Shown one piece after another: positions 1 to 8,171 of a DNA stretch of 38,377 nucleotides. Position numbers and translations under genes: made by a program. The notes beneath the pieces are model-generated. The model saw only the letters and a list, made by a program, of their open reading frames with translations. It was not told the origin of the DNA and did no database searches. How positions within the stretch are numbered: position 1 is the first letter of the stretch; each line of letters begins with the position of its first letter. Origin of the DNA: Fusobacterium sp. DD2 (GTDB taxonomy: Bacteria > Fusobacteriota > Fusobacteriia > Fusobacteriales > Fusobacteriaceae); contig NZ_JADRHM010000018.1 of NCBI RefSeq assembly GCF_018205345.1, positions 1-38,377 on the forward strand. The letters run 5' to 3'.

Positions 1-31
1 CATCATATTTTTAGTAGTCCTTTTTTATTAT

Positions 32-1372
32 CTATTTTTTAATATATAATTTTTCATACTCTTTTAATGACTCAAGAGCCTTTGGAACTAATGGAGCAAG
101 CCCTATAAGGTTCACTATAGTCATTAGACCAAGTCCAAGGTCTGCCAGGTTCCATACAAGAAAGTTTTGTCTTATTCCACCTAAATAAAGCATTACAAGA
201 GTAAATACTTTAAATAACTCCTGAGGCCATTCTTTATCACAAAGGAAATAAAGATTTGGCTTAGCGTAGAAACTTATTCCTAGAATTGTACTAAATGAGA
301 ATAGGAAAAGTATAACTGCTGTAAATATAACTCCCCAATCTCCAACTTGATATCTGAAAGCTTCCTGTAAAAGTGTCATTCCACCAAGACCTTCTGGAAG
401 GTAGTTACGTGAAAGTAAAATTACAAAGGCACTTGCACTGCATATAACTACTGTATCTACTAATACACCAAGAGCCTGGATAAGTCCCTGTTTTGAAGGA
501 TGTTCAACTTCAGCAGCTGCAGCAGCACATGGAGCACTTCCACTTCCAGCTTCATTTGAGAATAGTCCTCTTTTAACTCCCTGCATAACAACAGCACCAA
601 ATGTACCACCTAAAAATTGTTTAATTCCAAATGCATGTTCAACAATATCTACTAATGTTGTTCCCATTAAACCTATGTTTTTAAATATTATAAAGAAGAC
701 CACTAATAGATATAGTCCAGCCATAAAAGGAACTAGTTTGTCTAAGACTCTAACTATTTTGTTTCTGTTCCCAAATAATATAAGTGCTGATAGAACAACT
801 AATACAATTGAAGTATAATGTGGATTTATATCAAATGCTGTATTAAAAGATTCTGTTACAGAGTTTGATATAATCTGGAAAACTCCAGCCCAACAGATAA
901 GTGCAAATATTACAAATAATACACTTAAGAATGGTAGATTAAGCCCGTTTTTGATGAAATAAGCTGCTCCACCTCTATAACCACCGTGAGGGTCTTTATC
1001 TCTATATATGATAGCAATTGTTGCTTCAATATAAGCAGTAGCCGAACTAAGTAGAGCTACACACCACATCCAGAATACTGAACCTGGTCCTCCAACTGAT
1101 ACTGCAGCAACAACACCTGCAAGGTTTCCTACTCCAACTCTTGAAGCTGTACTGATACAAAAAGCCTGAAATGATGATACTTGGTTTTTCTTAACTCTTG
1201 ATTTTTCAAAAAGCAACCCACACATATGTTTAAAAAGTCTGAATTGGACCCCTTTAGTAAGTATTGTAAAGATGATTCCACAACTGACAAGCATTACAAC
1301 TAATAAATTATGATTCCACATGATGTTGTTAAAAAAATCAACTATGGACTCAAATAAGTCAAATAAATTCAT
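32..1372 (-). CDS. AgcS-family sodium:alanine/glycine symporter
   Basis: Inner-membrane amino-acid:Na+ symporter of the AGCS family, which usually imports alanine or glycine. The 446-residue protein is at full family length and has about ten hydrophobic segments. It carries the family's Gly/Ala-rich stretches, GVGNLAGV near residue 80 and NEAGSGSAPCAAAA near residue 273, the latter followed by the conserved EVEHPSKQGLIQ. The ATG at 1372 has an AGGAGG site seven to eight bases upstream. It lies downstream of the PP-loop gene but is separated from it by a long hairpin with a U-tract (1396-1476), so it is probably only partly co-transcribed or has its own promoter. Family assignment is firm. The substrate (Ala, Gly or another small amino acid) cannot be decided from sequence. 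Confidence 0.93.
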   Translation of the reverse strand: MNLFDLFESIVDFFNNIMWNHNLLVVMLVSCGIIFTILTKGVQFRLFKHMCGLLFEKSRVKKNQVSSFQAFCISTASRVGVGNLAGVVAAVSVGGPGSVFWMWCVALLSSATAYIEATIAIIYRDKDPHGGYRGGAAYFIKNGLNLPFLSVLFVIFALICWAGVFQIISNSVTESFNTAFDINPHYTSIVLVVLSALILFGNRNKIVRVLDKLVPFMAGLYLLVVFFIIFKNIGLMGTTLVDIVEHAFGIKQFLGGTFGAVVMQGVKRGLFSNEAGSGSAPCAAAAAEVEHPSKQGLIQALGVLVDTVVICSASAFVILLSRNYLPEGLGGMTLLQEAFRYQVGDWGVIFTAVILFLFSFSTILGISFYAKPNLYFLCDKEWPQELFKVFTLVMLYLGGIRQNFLVWNLADLGLGLMTIVNLIGLAPLVPKALESLKEYEKLYIKK

Positions 1373-1395
1373 AAAATTCCTCCTGAAATAATTTA

Positions 1396-1476
1396 TAAAA
1401 ATAAAAAGAGCAGTGAATTTAGACGTTAGAATGGTATATAAAAGAACCGTTTTCCAACATTTAAATTCACTGCTCT
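1396..1476 (-). terminator. Long-stem intrinsic terminator between the PP-loop gene and agcS
   Basis: On the minus strand a perfect 15-bp stem (AGAGCAGTGAATTTA, 1462-1476, with its complement at 1407-1421) encloses a 3x3 internal loop. Inside that is a second 7-bp stem with one G-U pair (1452-1458 with 1425-1431) and a 20-nt terminal loop. The 3' arm runs directly into CTCTTTTTATTTTT, the U-tract. It should end transcription of the minus-strand operon that stops at 1507. The stem is longer and more elaborate than the other terminators in this window. Confidence 0.8.
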
Positions 1477-1506
1477 CTACTATACTACTATCCTACTCTA
1501 TCTGCA

Positions 1507-2508
1507 TTACCCTACTATTTGGTATATTTTCATCTGTTTTTCGATTTTCTCTTTATCTACTGGTAAAACCTTATGAATAGTATCATTGATTTTAACCTCT
1601 ACTTCTGTACTACCTTTACCTTTAGAGTATCTAGAAAATAATTCTTTTGCAAATAACATCTCTTCCTCAGTAAACTCTCCAAATCCTAACATACGTGGTC
1701 CAGGAGTTTTATAACCATATAGGTAAAAACTTCCTAAATTCTGGAATTCTGTTATTTTTTCATTTTCTTCCTGATCTCTTCCTACAAATAAATATTTGCC
1801 TTTTGAAAATCTAAAAAACCTACTGTGTTTTATCAAATGGAATATGAAAGAATACTCCTCTTCAAGTAATCCATCATTTTCTATAATCCTTAGTCTATCA
1901 GAATATGCCGGATCTGTCAACAGGCATCCTCCTGCAGGACTTGGATACTCTTTAAGTCCGTAAGATTCAGCAAGTTCCATCTGTCTATGTCTACTTCTAC
2001 CTTGAATATCTAAAAGTTTCTCTCTATCTACCCAACCTTCAAGTTCAGCTTTACTAGGTGGTAAAAGCTTAGCAGAAAGAGGTCTTAAAATAAGATCATT
2101 CATTCCTGAAAGTTTTTTTACTTTTTCAAGAGCTGCAGAGTTTTGAGACATAGGTCTTTGTCCTAATACTTCTCCTGATATTACAAATTGTGCATCGTAC
2201 TTTTCAAGTAGTTCTCCTGCTATTCTGAACATAAGTGAATGGCAGTCAATACATGGATTCATATTTTTTCCTCTTCCATACACTGGATTTTTAACTACTT
2301 CTGTGTGTCTCTTTTCAAAATGAACATATTCAACTTTTATTCCAAGTTGTTCAGCCATTTTTTCCGATTTTTCATTTTTCCCACCAAAAAAGTGAGATAC
2401 AAAGTTTAAGGCGATTACTTCTACACCTTGATCTTTTACTAATTTTATTGCTAATGCACTGTCCAGTCCACCTGAAAATAGTGCTAAAGCTCTTATCTTT
2501 TTTTCCAC
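1507..2508 (-). CDS. ThiI/MnmA-like PP-loop ATPase (probable tRNA thiolation family)
   Basis: A 333-residue adenylating enzyme of the PP-loop superfamily. The nucleotide-binding signature SGGLDS is at residues 12-17. A CxxC pair follows at C86/C89 (NPCIDCH), and a further conserved-looking cysteine, C195, sits in PSPAGGCLLTDP. One cysteine after the PP-loop and a second about 110 residues later is the arrangement used by MnmA-type tRNA thiouridylases to carry persulfide sulfur. The C-terminal 120 residues are a distinct accessory domain I do not recognise. The start is GTG at 2508; its G is the last base of the sepF stop codon (TAGTG), and a GGAGGAGAGG site lies ten bases upstream inside sepF. 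Automatic pipelines may call such proteins ThiI-like or queC-like; the actual substrate is uncertain. It is the last gene of the pgcA-hemW-yggS-sepF run. Confidence 0.8.
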   Translation of the reverse strand: MEKKIRALALFSGGLDSALAIKLVKDQGVEVIALNFVSHFFGGKNEKSEKMAEQLGIKVEYVHFEKRHTEVVKNPVYGRGKNMNPCIDCHSLMFRIAGELLEKYDAQFVISGEVLGQRPMSQNSAALEKVKKLSGMNDLILRPLSAKLLPPSKAELEGWVDREKLLDIQGRSRHRQMELAESYGLKEYPSPAGGCLLTDPAYSDRLRIIENDGLLEEEYSFIFHLIKHSRFFRFSKGKYLFVGRDQEENEKITEFQNLGSFYLYGYKTPGPRMLGFGEFTEEEMLFAKELFSRYSKGKGSTEVEVKINDTIHKVLPVDKEKIEKQMKIYQIVG

Positions 2509-3002
2509 TATTGTTTTACCTCTCCTCCAAAATTATCGAAAATTTTAGGATTTATACTTTTTTTACCTTCATAATATACTCTCATGCTCTTAGGAATGAT
2601 TGTATATACTTTTTTACTAATTACTAAATAATTTGCATCTTTAACTGTCATAGCTCCTGATAAGAAGTTCATAAGTCTTATTGCAGTCTGCTCATCAAGA
2701 TATTCAAGATTTAGTGTTACCATCTTGTCATCTCTTATATAATCAGCAATTTTTCTGCAATCTGAAAAAGTTTTTGGATCTAAGAATATTGTTTGATATC
2801 CTGATCCAATATTTCCTTCTAATGGAGCACTTGATTTATGAATTGTCGTATTGTTAATTACTGGTTCGGAATTATTTCCTACTGGTGCATTATCAATTTC
2901 AATTTCTGTAATTCCGTTATCCATAAAATTAAGATCGCTATCTACTCCTGCACCTTCTGGATTGTCAAGTCCTAACCATTCTTTAATTTTACCTATTCCC
3001 AT
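2508..3002 (-). CDS. sepF: Cell division protein SepF
   Basis: SepF binds FtsZ, tethers it to the membrane and helps shape the division septum. The 164-residue protein has the expected parts: a short N-terminal amphipathic stretch (MGIGKIKEWLGL) that can act as membrane anchor, an acidic variable linker at about residues 15-65, and the C-terminal SepF/DUF552 domain. That domain contains the diagnostic VTLNLEYLDEQTAIRLMNFLSGA at about residues 94-116, followed by the strand ending VYTIIP. The start at 3002 has an AGGGGAGG site. It lies 21 bases after yggS, the same yggS-sepF (ylmE-ylmF) pairing seen in Gram-positive division clusters, although this organism also has an outer membrane. Its last base is shared with the start codon of the following gene. 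Confidence 0.93.
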   Translation of the reverse strand: MGIGKIKEWLGLDNPEGAGVDSDLNFMDNGITEIEIDNAPVGNNSEPVINNTTIHKSSAPLEGNIGSGYQTIFLDPKTFSDCRKIADYIRDDKMVTLNLEYLDEQTAIRLMNFLSGAMTVKDANYLVISKKVYTIIPKSMRVYYEGKKSINPKIFDNFGGEVKQ

Positions 3003-3023
3003 AAAAGAAAGCCTCCCCTTCTA

Positions 3024-3713
3024 TTAATTATATATTTTTCTACCTATTCTTATTATAGTAGCTCCCTCTTCCAATGCGATTTTATAATCATTTGTCATTC
3101 CCATTGAAAGTTCAGTAAGAGTACCATTAAAGTATTTTTCATTTAAATCATCTTTAATCTCTCTTAGTTTTTTAAATACTCCTCTAACTAAAGGCTCATC
3201 ATCTACAAAAGGAGCCATTGTCATAAGACCTATTATATTGATATTTTCCAGTTTTTTCAACTCTGGAATATCTTTTACAAGGTCCTGGTAGTCATATCCC
3301 TCTTTTGTTTCTTCTCCAGCTATATTTATTTCAAGTAAAACATCAATTACTCTATTGTTTTGTTTTGCTCTTTTATCAATCTCTTTAGCTAGAGATAGCT
3401 TATTTACAGAATGAATAAGTTTTACATAATCAGCTATATATTTAACTTTATTCTTTTGTAAGTTACCTATAAAATGCCATTCAATATTGTTAATATCCTT
3501 TTCAATAAAATGATCATATTTTTCTTTAATAAGCTGTGCTTTGTTTTCTCCAAAAATATTCATACCTAAATCAAGAAGAACTTGGTTTACTTCTAGCCCA
3601 CCATATTTAGTGACAGCAATAAACTTAACTTTTTCAGGATATATTGAATGTTCTTTAATATCCTTTTTTATCTCTTCAATATTAGACTGAATATTTTCTT
3701 TAATAAGATTCAT
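3024..3713 (-). CDS. yggS: YggS/PLPBP-family pyridoxal-phosphate homeostasis protein
   Basis: Single-domain alanine-racemase-fold protein that binds pyridoxal 5'-phosphate and helps keep free PLP and amino-acid pools in balance; no catalytic activity is established for the family. From the chosen start it has 229 residues, normal for the family. The PLP lysine is K36 in FIAVTKYGG, and the phosphate-binding end is present (ELSMGMTNDYKIALEEGATIIRIG). I chose the ATG at 3713. An in-frame GTG three codons upstream (3722) overlaps the GGAG site, whereas the ATG sits eight bases after it. The gene begins just after the hemW stop and precedes sepF by 21 bases. Confidence 0.93.
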   Translation of the reverse strand: MNLIKENIQSNIEEIKKDIKEHSIYPEKVKFIAVTKYGGLEVNQVLLDLGMNIFGENKAQLIKEKYDHFIEKDINNIEWHFIGNLQKNKVKYIADYVKLIHSVNKLSLAKEIDKRAKQNNRVIDVLLEINIAGEETKEGYDYQDLVKDIPELKKLENINIIGLMTMAPFVDDEPLVRGVFKKLREIKDDLNEKYFNGTLTELSMGMTNDYKIALEEGATIIRIGRKIYN

Positions 3714-3727
3714 ATTTATCACTCCAG

Positions 3728-4804
3728 TTATAAAAATTCTGTTAAAACGTCGTTAGCAAGCATTATACCTTTATGAGATAATATAAAATGTCCTTTATTG
3801 TTTATTAAGAAACCTTCCTTCTCTAATCTTTTACATAGTGGAAGGTATTCATCACTAGGTATTATTCCTTTATTTAAAAGTCTTAAGCCCAGAAGATATT
3901 CATATTGTTCTTTACCTTCTTTAGTGACTTCTTCTCTTTCAAAAACAGGAACTACTCCTTCATCTATAGTATCATAATATTTAGAAAATTGCATTAGATT
4001 TTTATATCTTAGATTGCCAATATACCCTGAAGCTCCTAAACCTATACCTAAATATTCATGGTTTTCCCAGTACTTACTGTTGTGTCTGGCTTCATAGCCA
4101 GGTTTTGCAAAATTTGAAATTTCATAGTGATTATATCCGGCTTTTTTTGATAGGGATATAATCTCTTCATACATAGATGCTTCTAAATCATTATCTGTTT
4201 CTTTAAGCAATCCTTTTTCCAACTGTTTATAAAAAGGAGTTCCCTCCTCCCATATAAGAGAATAGATTGAAAAATGCTCAGGATCTAATGAAAACAGTTT
4301 CTTTAAATCATTTTTTACATCCTCTAAGCTCTGTTCAGGAAGTGAGAACATCAAGTCCAAACTTATATTGTCAAATCCGGCTTTTCTTGCATCCTCATAT
4401 GTTGCAATTGCTTCCTTGGAATTATGTATTCTTCCAAGGATACTTAAAAACTTGTCATTAAAACTTTGAATACCAATGCTAAGCCTATTTATTCCATGTT
4501 TTCTGATGTTTTTTAAGTATTCCAAATCAACAGTTTTAGGATTTACTTCCATTGTAACCTCAGCATCAGGTTTGATTTTTAATCTATCAAGTATTCTTTT
4601 TATGTCTTCATGCTCTAAAAGAGATGGAGTACCTCCACCGAAATAAACAGTGTCATAACTGTAATCAGGGTAGAGGTCTATCTCCTTTAATATATAATCT
4701 ACATATTTTTTTCTCATTTCATCTGTTGATGTAAAAGAAAGAAAATCGCAATAATTGCATTTATTAGAGCAGAAAGGAATGTGCAAATATATTGCATCAA
4801 CCAT
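3728..4804 (-). CDS. hemW: HemW-like radical SAM protein
   Basis: Radical S-adenosylmethionine protein of the HemN/HemW group. The 358-residue protein opens with YLHIPFCSNKCNYCDF: cysteines C12, C16 and C19 bind the 4Fe-4S cluster, and the next residues are D-F rather than a fourth cysteine. This fits HemW (haem-handling/chaperone) better than the true coproporphyrinogen dehydrogenase HemN. The glycine-rich YFGGGTPSLL follows at about residue 54, and the C-terminal HemN_C-type domain is present (GLGASGYIGNLRYKN onward). The start at 4804 has an AAGGAG site. It is the second gene of the minus-strand run, 15 bases after pgcA. Sequence does not prove that haem is the ligand here. Confidence 0.9.
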   Translation of the reverse strand: MVDAIYLHIPFCSNKCNYCDFLSFTSTDEMRKKYVDYILKEIDLYPDYSYDTVYFGGGTPSLLEHEDIKRILDRLKIKPDAEVTMEVNPKTVDLEYLKNIRKHGINRLSIGIQSFNDKFLSILGRIHNSKEAIATYEDARKAGFDNISLDLMFSLPEQSLEDVKNDLKKLFSLDPEHFSIYSLIWEEGTPFYKQLEKGLLKETDNDLEASMYEEIISLSKKAGYNHYEISNFAKPGYEARHNSKYWENHEYLGIGLGASGYIGNLRYKNLMQFSKYYDTIDEGVVPVFEREEVTKEGKEQYEYLLGLRLLNKGIIPSDEYLPLCKRLEKEGFLINNKGHFILSHKGIMLANDVLTEFL

Positions 4805-4819
4805 TTAACTCTCCTTATG

Positions 4820-6550
4820 TTACAATTTTTCAATATAATCTAAAAATTGTTCTTTAATATTTTTTAATTTATTTTCAGCTTTTTCTTTAGAGCTATCAAC
4901 TATACCTATATAATATTTAATTTTTGGCTCAGTACCAGAAGGTCTTACAGTTATATATGTATTATCTTCAAGTATAAATTGGATAACATTAGATTTAGGA
5001 AGTGTTATCTTTGAAGTTGTACCAGCAATCATATCTCTTTCAACTTGTGTTTCAAAGTCTTTATAAGTTACAACTTTTTTGCAACAGATTACATTGTGTT
5101 CATGAGTTCTTAATTTATCCATTATAGCACCAATCTCTTCAAGTCCACTCTTACCTTGTTTTGTAACAGAGATAGTCTCTTCACGATACCAACCATATTT
5201 TTCATATAGTTTATTAAGTTCTTTATACAATGTACTTCCAACACTGTCATAATATGCTGCCATTTCAGATATTAGAAGAGATGAAACAACTGCATCTTTA
5301 TCTCTTACATGAGTTCCAATAAGGTATCCAATAGATTCTTCAAATCCAAATATAAATGTTCCGTCAAGTTCTTTATTTTCAAATTGTCTAATTTTTTCTC
5401 CAATGTATTTAAATCCAGTAAGAGTTCTAAATAATTTTACTTTTTTATCCTTTGCAATTACATCTAGCATAGGAGTAGAAACAATTGTAGAGATAACTGC
5501 TCCATTTGCTGGAATATCTTTTTTCATTTCAAGAATATAGTTCATTAATAGAATTCCCAGTTGGTTTCCATTTGGATAATACCAGTTTCCATCATCATCT
5601 TTTATAGCAATACCAGTTCTATCTGCATCTGGGTCATTTGCAAGACATATTTTTGCACCTACTTTATCAGCAAGCTCAGTACTTAATTTAAAAACAGAAG
5701 TATCCTCTGGATTTGCATAAGAGCAAGTTGGGAATAATCCATTTGGCATCTCCTGCTCAGGGACAGTGTACACAGATTCAAATCCCATCTCTTTTAAAAC
5801 TCTTTGTACTGCTACTCTTCCTGTTCCATGTAGTGGAGAGTAAACTATTTTAAATTTATCTTTACCAGGTATATCTCTATTAATAGCTTGTTTTTCAACC
5901 TCTTCAACAAATCTATCATCTATTTTCTTATCTATATATATAAGAAGTCCTTTTTTAATTGCCTCTGTTTCTGGGATAAATTTAATATCTTTAAAAATAT
6001 CTACAGAATTTACAGAATTAACTATTCCACTTGCCTGAGGTTCAACTATTTGAGCTCCATCTTCCCAGTATACTTTGTATCCATTGTATTCTTTTGGATT
6101 GTGAGATGCTGTAACCATGATACCAGCTTGAGCTTTAAGTTCTCTTGTAGCAAAAGAAAGTTCTGGTGTTGATCTTAAAGATGTAAATAGATAAGCTTTT
6201 ATACCATTTGCAGCTAATACAAGAGCTGAATTTAATGCATATTCAACTGATCCAATTCTACAGTCATAAGCAATGGCAACTCCTCTTTTAGCTCCTTCTT
6301 CTCCTGTAACTTTTAAAATGTAATTTGCAAGACCTTGAGTAGCTTTTCTTATATTATAGATATTTATTCTGTTTCTTCCTACTCCTCTTACACCTCTCAT
6401 ACCAGCAGTTCCAAAACTTAAATCAGTATAAAATCTACTTTCAATCTCTTTATCATCACCTTTTATACTTATAAGTTCTTCCTTGTCATCTTGTGTAAGG
6501 TAATCTGATTCAACCCATTCTTTGTAGTAGTCTAAATAACTTTTTGACAT
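4820..6550 (-). CDS. pgcA: Phospho-sugar mutase (phosphoglucomutase/phosphomannomutase family)
   Basis: Alpha-D-phosphohexomutase interconverting glucose-1-phosphate and glucose-6-phosphate (and perhaps the mannose equivalents), feeding sugar nucleotides for envelope polymers or glycogen. The 576-residue protein has all four active-site signatures in order: phosphoserine loop TASHNP (about residue 144), metal-binding DPDADR (about 304), sugar-specificity GFEES (about 400) and phosphate-binding RPSGTEPKIK (about 535). This length and type match the PgcA/PGM2-like subfamily rather than GlmM. The ATG at 6550 is chosen because the upstream in-frame ATG (6565) is immediately followed by GGAGGGG, which is the ribosome binding site of the second ATG. 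It is the first gene of the minus-strand operon ending at sepF and the PP-loop gene. Confidence 0.92.
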   Translation of the reverse strand: MSKSYLDYYKEWVESDYLTQDDKEELISIKGDDKEIESRFYTDLSFGTAGMRGVRGVGRNRINIYNIRKATQGLANYILKVTGEEGAKRGVAIAYDCRIGSVEYALNSALVLAANGIKAYLFTSLRSTPELSFATRELKAQAGIMVTASHNPKEYNGYKVYWEDGAQIVEPQASGIVNSVNSVDIFKDIKFIPETEAIKKGLLIYIDKKIDDRFVEEVEKQAINRDIPGKDKFKIVYSPLHGTGRVAVQRVLKEMGFESVYTVPEQEMPNGLFPTCSYANPEDTSVFKLSTELADKVGAKICLANDPDADRTGIAIKDDDGNWYYPNGNQLGILLMNYILEMKKDIPANGAVISTIVSTPMLDVIAKDKKVKLFRTLTGFKYIGEKIRQFENKELDGTFIFGFEESIGYLIGTHVRDKDAVVSSLLISEMAAYYDSVGSTLYKELNKLYEKYGWYREETISVTKQGKSGLEEIGAIMDKLRTHEHNVICCKKVVTYKDFETQVERDMIAGTTSKITLPKSNVIQFILEDNTYITVRPSGTEPKIKYYIGIVDSSKEKAENKLKNIKEQFLDYIEKL

Positions 6551-6594
6551 AACCCACCCCTCCATTATTAAACGATATTTTCTAACATACTTCT

Positions 6595-6623
6595 ATTATA
6601 CATTATAATACATAAGAAATTAA
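6595..6623 (-). promoter_or_regulatory. Candidate sigma-70 promoter of the pgcA operon
   Basis: Read on the minus strand: a weak -35 TTAATT (6618-6623), a 17-base spacer and a perfect -10 TATAAT (6595-6600). A second TATAAT lies seven bases further upstream (6602-6607). The AT-rich context makes chance matches likely, but this is the only gap upstream of the five-gene run. Confidence 0.4.
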
Positions 6624-6753
6624 TAATAAAGTATAAAAAAATAAAACAAAAAATAATGTATAGAAAATGAACTCAATTATTTCAGATATAGTACAAAAAA
6701 TATAGTATTAATATATTTAAACATTCTATTGAAAATATATATATATTTTGAAT

Positions 6754-6783
6754 TTGAAATATATCCTTCGTATATGATATATT
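6754..6783 (+). promoter_or_regulatory. Candidate sigma-70 promoter of gltS
   Basis: TTGAAA (6754-6759), an 18-base spacer and TATATT (6778-6783) lie 65 bases before the chosen gltS start. The whole 6551-6848 divergent gap is very AT-rich, with an ATATATATAT run near 6738-6747. Apart from the two opposing promoters I see no riboswitch or operator in it. Confidence 0.35.
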
Positions 6784-6848
6784 TTAATGGTAATTCTAAA
6801 TTATAAATGGTAAACATATATGTAGTAAATAATAGAAGGAACAATAAT

Positions 6849-8036
6849 ATGAACATTAATTTATCGACTATCCAAACGATGGCACTTGCCGTAATGGTTT
6901 TTTACTTAGGAAAAATTTTAAACAACAAATTCAGATTTTTAAAAGACAACTGCATACCAGATGCTGTAACTGGTGGAACAGTTTTTTCTATAATAACATT
7001 AATAGGGCATGAAACAGGATTATTTGTATTTACATTTGAAGATTCACTTAGAGACATTTTTATGATAGCTTTCTTTACAACAGTTGGATTCTCAGCTAGT
7101 ATAAAGCTTCTTAAAAAAGCTGGATTACCAGTACTTATGTTTTTAATCTCAGCAGTATTACTTGCATTTTTACAAAACGTTGCAGGAGTAGCAATGGCAA
7201 AAGTATTAAATGTAAACTTAATGATAGGACTAGCAACTGGATCACTTGCAACAACAGGTGGACCTGGTACAGCAGGAGCTTTTGGACCAATAATTGAAGG
7301 ATTTGGAACACCAGGAGCAACAATGGTAGCAATGGCAACAGCAACATATGCCCTTATAGCTGGAAGTATAATTGCAGGACCTATATGTAAAAGACTTATT
7401 GAAAAAAGAAAACTTATAGAAAATAGAGTAAGTTATGCAGAATTCTCAGGAATGGATGAAAAAGCATCAACATTAACACTTGCTAATGTTATTCCAACAG
7501 GATTCCAAATCATAATAGCAATGGGAATTGGAAGTATTATTTCAAATATATTAAATAGCTTAGGACTTGTTTTACCACCATATATTGGAGCAATGTTTGC
7601 AGCATCTATAATGAGAAACTTATCAGATGAAACTGGATTATTTGATATAGACCTAGATGTTGTATCTGTAATAGGGAGCTTTACACTTGCAATGTTCTTA
7701 TCAATGGTATTAATGAGTTTCAAACTTTGGGAATTAAAAGAACTAGCTCTTCCATTAATCATCATGCTGATTGGGCAAACAGTACTTATGGGAGGATTTG
7801 CATACTTTATTACATTTAGACTTACAGGAAAAGATTATGACGCAGCAGTTATGACAGGTGGACACTGTGGATGTGGATTTGGAACTACTCCAAAAGCATT
7901 AGCAAACATGGAAGCATTAACAGCAAAATATCTTCCATCACCTAAAGCATTCTTCGTTATACCTATAGTTGGAGGATTGTTTATAGATTTCTTTAATGCT
8001 GCAATAATAACATTCTTTATAAATATATTAAAATAG
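6849..8036 (+). CDS. gltS: Sodium/glutamate symporter GltS
   Basis: Inner-membrane Na+-dependent glutamate importer (ESS family). The 395-residue protein has about ten to twelve membrane segments in two inverted halves. Each half carries a Gly-rich re-entrant loop: TGSLATTGGPGTAGAFGP at about residue 132 and TGGHCGCGFGTTPKALANM at about residue 336. The opening LGKILNNKFRFLKDNCIPDAVTGG is also typical of GltS. I start it at the ATG at 6849, which has AGAAGGA eight bases upstream; the longer frame from 6807 has no ribosome binding site. A hairpin terminator follows at 8070. Glutamate uptake fits an amino-acid-fermenting lifestyle. Confidence 0.94.
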   Translation: MNINLSTIQTMALAVMVFYLGKILNNKFRFLKDNCIPDAVTGGTVFSIITLIGHETGLFVFTFEDSLRDIFMIAFFTTVGFSASIKLLKKAGLPVLMFLISAVLLAFLQNVAGVAMAKVLNVNLMIGLATGSLATTGGPGTAGAFGPIIEGFGTPGATMVAMATATYALIAGSIIAGPICKRLIEKRKLIENRVSYAEFSGMDEKASTLTLANVIPTGFQIIIAMGIGSIISNILNSLGLVLPPYIGAMFAASIMRNLSDETGLFDIDLDVVSVIGSFTLAMFLSMVLMSFKLWELKELALPLIIMLIGQTVLMGGFAYFITFRLTGKDYDAAVMTGGHCGCGFGTTPKALANMEALTAKYLPSPKAFFVIPIVGGLFIDFFNAAIITFFINILK

Positions 8037-8069
8037 CTAAATTTTATAAACTTTTCATAATATAGTAGG

Positions 8070-8099
8070 GATGATAGAGATATCATCTCTTCTTTTTTT
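8070..8099 (+). terminator. Intrinsic terminator of gltS
   Basis: GATGATA (8070-8076), loop GAGA and TATCATC (8081-8087), followed within three bases by a long T-run to about 8099. It sits 34 bases after the gltS stop and before the sppA promoter. Confidence 0.8.
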
Positions 8100-8114
8100 A
8101 TAGAGAATTAATTA

Positions 8115-8143
8115 TTGACTAAGAAGCAAAATATTGTTATCAT
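8115..8143 (+). promoter_or_regulatory. Sigma-70 promoter of sppA
   Basis: TTGACT (8115-8120), exactly 17 bases, then TATCAT (8138-8143). It lies directly after the gltS terminator and 28 bases before the sppA start. Confidence 0.6.
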
Positions 8144-8171
8144 TAAAAATATATATATTTGAGGAGGAAGG

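Noticed and set aside
1373-1506. Glycine riboswitch upstream of agcS
   Set aside because: The leader has a long hairpin but none of the conserved glycine-aptamer core sequences.
6721-6790. ATATATAT-rich tract as a replication origin or bent-DNA site
   Set aside because: No DnaA boxes, iterons or initiator gene are nearby; AT-rich intergenic DNA is normal for this genome.
7135-8086. Minus-strand open frames opposite gltS
   Set aside because: They are low-complexity mirror frames of a membrane protein gene, have no ribosome binding sites, and overlap a well-supported CDS.
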